A stretch of 7,117 bases of DNA, taken from NCBI GenBank assembly GCA_025458585.1, contig JALOSD010000147.1:1-7117 (forward strand). The letters are read 5' to 3'. Below the pieces are notes generated by a model that saw only the letters and a program-made list of their open reading frames with translations, was not told the origin of the DNA and searched no databases. Position 1 is the stretch's first letter. Every line of letters starts with the position of its first letter. Shown one piece after another: positions 5,806 through 7,117 of the stretch. The translations under genes were made by a program, and so were the position numbers. This DNA comes from Burkholderiaceae bacterium (GTDB taxonomy: Bacteria > Pseudomonadota > Gammaproteobacteria > Burkholderiales > Burkholderiaceae_C).

Positions 5806-6729
5806 GTGGACCGCCTCAAGCAGATCGAATCGTTCGTCGGTGTCGCGACCAAGGGCAGCCTGACGGCGGCGGCGCTCGCCGAAGGCGTCGCGCCGGCGGT
5901 GATCGGGCGGCGCATCGACGCCCTCGAGGCGCGGCTGGGCGTCAAGCTGCTGGTGCGCACGACGCGGCGCATCACGCTGACGCACGAGGGCAGCGCCTTC
6001 CTCGAGGACTGCCAGCGCTTCCTCGCCGACCTCGCGAACGCCGAGGCGAGCGTCAGCGCCGGCGGCGTGAAGGCGAGCGGCCACCTGCGCCTGACGGCGC
6101 CGGCCGGCTTCGGGCGCCGGCACGTCGCGCCGCTGGTGCCGAAGTTCCTCGCGCTGCACCCCGAGGTCAGCGTGTCGCTGAACCTGAGCGACCGCGTCGT
6201 CGACATCGTCAACGAGGGCGTCGACTGCGCGGTGCGCGTCGGCGACCTGCCCGACTCGAGCCTGGTCAGCGTGCGCCTGGCCGACAACCGCCGTCTGTGC
6301 GTGGCCACGCCCGAGTACCTGCGGCGCGCCGGCGTGCCGCAGACGCCGGCGGACCTGACGAGGCACGAGTGCCTGACGCTGTCGTCCGACGCCAGCCAGA
6401 CGCGCGGCTGGGCGTTCAGCGTCGACGGCCAGGTCACGCACCTGCGCCCGAGCGGCCGGCTCGACTGCAGCGACGGCCAGGTGCTGCACGACTGGTGCCT
6501 GGCGGGGCTGGGCATCGCGTGGCGCAGCACGTGGGAGGTCGAGCACGAGATCGCCGCCGGGCAGCTCGTGAGCGTGCTCGACGACTTCGCCGCGCCGCCG
6601 AACGGCATCTACGCCGTGTTCCCGCAGCGCAAGCACCTGCCGCTGCGCGTGCGCCTGTGGATCGACTTCCTGAAGCACACCTACGGCGACCCCGGCTACT
6701 GGTCGCGTGCGCGGCAGGCGGGCGGCTGA
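5806..6729 (+). CDS. LysR-family transcriptional regulator
   Basis: The 307-residue protein has the usual LysR length and plan: an N-terminal winged helix-turn-helix (about residues 1-60, with ATKGSLTAAALAEGVAPAVI as its recognition region and LEARLGVKLLVRTTRRITLT as the wing), a linker helix (60-90), and an effector-binding domain of the periplasmic-binding-protein type (about 90-300) beginning at SGHLRLTAPAGFGRRHVAPL. The GTG at 5806 is chosen because LysR proteins begin with this MDRLKQIESF pattern and no other start lies nearby. It sits 31 bases after the phospholipase stop, with its own likely promoter. I recall close homologues in Comamonadaceae lying divergently beside a type II dehalogenase and glcB, which makes that row the best candidate target. 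The effector is unknown; glyoxylate, glycolate or a haloacid would be guesses. Its stop lies 12 bases from the facing PsiF-like gene, with no terminator seen between them. Confidence 0.95.
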   Translation: MDRLKQIESFVGVATKGSLTAAALAEGVAPAVIGRRIDALEARLGVKLLVRTTRRITLTHEGSAFLEDCQRFLADLANAEASVSAGGVKASGHLRLTAPAGFGRRHVAPLVPKFLALHPEVSVSLNLSDRVVDIVNEGVDCAVRVGDLPDSSLVSVRLADNRRLCVATPEYLRRAGVPQTPADLTRHECLTLSSDASQTRGWAFSVDGQVTHLRPSGRLDCSDGQVLHDWCLAGLGIAWRSTWEVEHEIAAGQLVSVLDDFAAPPNGIYAVFPQRKHLPLRVRLWIDFLKHTYGDPGYWSRARQAGG

Positions 6730-6741
6730 CGCCCCCGCAGG

Positions 6742-6946
6742 TCAGTACGAGGAGGCGTGGTCGCCGACGCACTTCGTCACGAAGCTCGTCCTCGCCGCGC
6801 CGGCGAGCTTGCGCTCGCCCGCCTGCGTTTCGCAAGCCTCGGTCGCGGCGTCGGTCTGGCACTTCTTGACGAAGCTCGTGCGCGGCGTGCGCCGCGCCGG
6901 CGACGAGCGCGAGGTGCAACACGGACCACATCAGCAGGCGTTTCAT
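6742..6946 (-). pseudogene. Frame-shifted gene for a small secreted PsiF-like cysteine protein
   Basis: From the ATG at 6946 the first 21 codons encode a clear signal peptide, MKRLLMWSVLHLALVAGAAHA, with an AHA cleavage site. The next codons in that frame are arginine-rich nonsense running into the LysR gene. One base further on, the frame from about 6882 to the TGA at 6744-6742 reads RTSFVKKCQTDAATEA and then CETQAGERKLAGAARTSFVT, KCVGDHASSY. The second unit has the spacing of the PsiF repeat (C, A+4, L+9, G+11, R+14, F/Y+17, C+21), as I recall it from E. coli PsiF. Only the back half of a first repeat is present. Removing one base near 6883 would give a continuous 67-residue protein. The second frame has no start codon of its own after an upstream stop. 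The gene is therefore broken, or the sequence has an error here. PsiF-like proteins are periplasmic with no established function. Confidence 0.75.
6769..6879 (-). repeat. Direct repeat pair inside the PsiF-like gene
   Basis: A 21-base segment at 6769-6789 recurs at 6859-6879 with 19 identical positions, 90 bases (30 codons) apart. Both copies encode T-S-F-V-x-K-C on the minus strand, so they mark two protein repeats and lie in the same reading frame. A 13-base stretch, GCCGCGCCGGCGA at 6794-6806, recurs at 6891-6903 but 97 bases away. The 7-base difference falls just where the reading frame is lost. Confidence 0.7.
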
Positions 6947-6954
6947 CGGATCGT

Positions 6955-6961
6955 CTCCTCC
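6955..6961 (-). promoter_or_regulatory. Shine-Dalgarno sequence of the PsiF-like gene
   Basis: On the minus strand GGAGGAG stands 8 bases before the ATG at 6946. This strong site fixes the start at the signal peptide and shows the gene was recently functional. Confidence 0.75.
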
Positions 6962-6964
6962 ACG

Positions 6965-7002
6965 GGGCAGCGAGGGTGCCGATTGCATCACAGGCGCTGC
7001 CC
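6965..7002. repeat. 8-bp inverted repeat between two minus-strand genes
   Basis: GGGCAGCG (6965-6972) is complemented by CGCTGCCC (6995-7002) across a 22-base loop. It lies between the stop of the right-edge gene and the start of the PsiF-like gene. It could be a weak terminator or a leader hairpin, but there is no T-run after it on the minus strand and the loop is long. Confidence 0.25.
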
Positions 7003-7020
7003 GCGGCGCGGCGTGCGACG

Positions 7021-7117
7021 CTAGAGGATGCGGCGCGGGTGGTGCAGCGCGTCGTGCGCCGCGTGCAGGCGCCGCACGAGCACGCCGATGAACGCCTGGT
7101 CGAACAGGTGGCGCGTG
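7021..7117 (-). CDS. 3' end of an unrecognised gene (partial at right edge)
   Basis: On the minus strand a frame enters from the right edge and ends at TAG (7023-7021) after 31 whole codons: TRHLFDQAFIGVLVRRLHAA and then HDALHHPRRIL. All 31 sense codons end in G or C, as expected for a real gene in this genome, and the composition is that of a folded amphipathic helix rather than arginine-rich shadow sequence. The tail is histidine-rich (five His in the last 18 residues). I do not recognise the family. The gene lies 74 bases upstream of the PsiF-like gene on the same strand, so the two could share a transcript. Confidence 0.6.
   Translation of the reverse strand, partial: TRHLFDQAFIGVLVRRLHAAHDALHHPRRIL

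Noticed and set aside
6730..6741. Search for a terminator between the converging LysR and PsiF-like genes
   Set aside because: The gap is 12 bases with no stem and no T-run, so none can be called.
6434..6991. A 185-codon minus-strand frame beginning upstream of the PsiF-like gene and running under the LysR gene
   Set aside because: Only the signal-peptide part (from 6946) is meaningful. After it the frame is arginine-rich and antisense to LysR, while the real mature domain lies in another frame.

Overview
The window is very GC-rich, and its coding frames use almost only G or C in the third codon position. Together with the gene families seen (malate synthase G beside a type II haloacid dehalogenase, and a LysR regulator whose sequence reads like Burkholderiales homologues), this suggests a chromosomal segment of a high-GC betaproteobacterium of the order Burkholderiales. 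The order is an inference from family resemblance. I see no rRNA or tRNA gene, CRISPR array, insertion sequence or phage gene. No stretch longer than about 190 bases lacks a gene.

Layout, left to right: the possible tail of a gene (1-44), then a HIT-family nucleotide hydrolase (67-480, +). Facing it is a minus-strand gene row, read right to left: a type II haloacid dehalogenase (3668-2985), malate synthase G (2950-827) and a two-helix membrane protein (783-514). Then comes a 186-base divergent region (3669-3854) with a 9-bp inverted repeat and a possible 23-codon leader ORF. On the plus strand follow an NTE-type patatin phospholipase with one cyclic-nucleotide-binding domain (3855-5774) and a LysR regulator (5806-6729). 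On the minus strand lies a broken gene for a small secreted PsiF-like cysteine protein (6946-6742), then the 3' end of an unrecognised gene entering from the right edge (7117-7021).

The clearest functional unit is the minus-strand row. A 2-haloacid dehalogenase turns haloacetate into glycolate. After oxidation of glycolate to glyoxylate by an enzyme not present here, malate synthase G condenses glyoxylate with acetyl-CoA. The LysR gene is a plausible regulator of that row, now separated from it by the phospholipase gene. The phospholipase has the three-part plan of animal neuropathy target esterase and looks able to bind a cyclic nucleotide.

Points of interest: the broken PsiF-like gene with its precise frame shift; the last 14 codons of the phospholipase, which read into what looks like the LysR promoter; a LysR promoter that would give an almost leaderless GTG-start mRNA; and a leader ORF ending in an ATGA overlap with the phospholipase start. 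I found no convincing new defence or mobile system. Most of the window is ordinary chromosomal metabolism and regulation.
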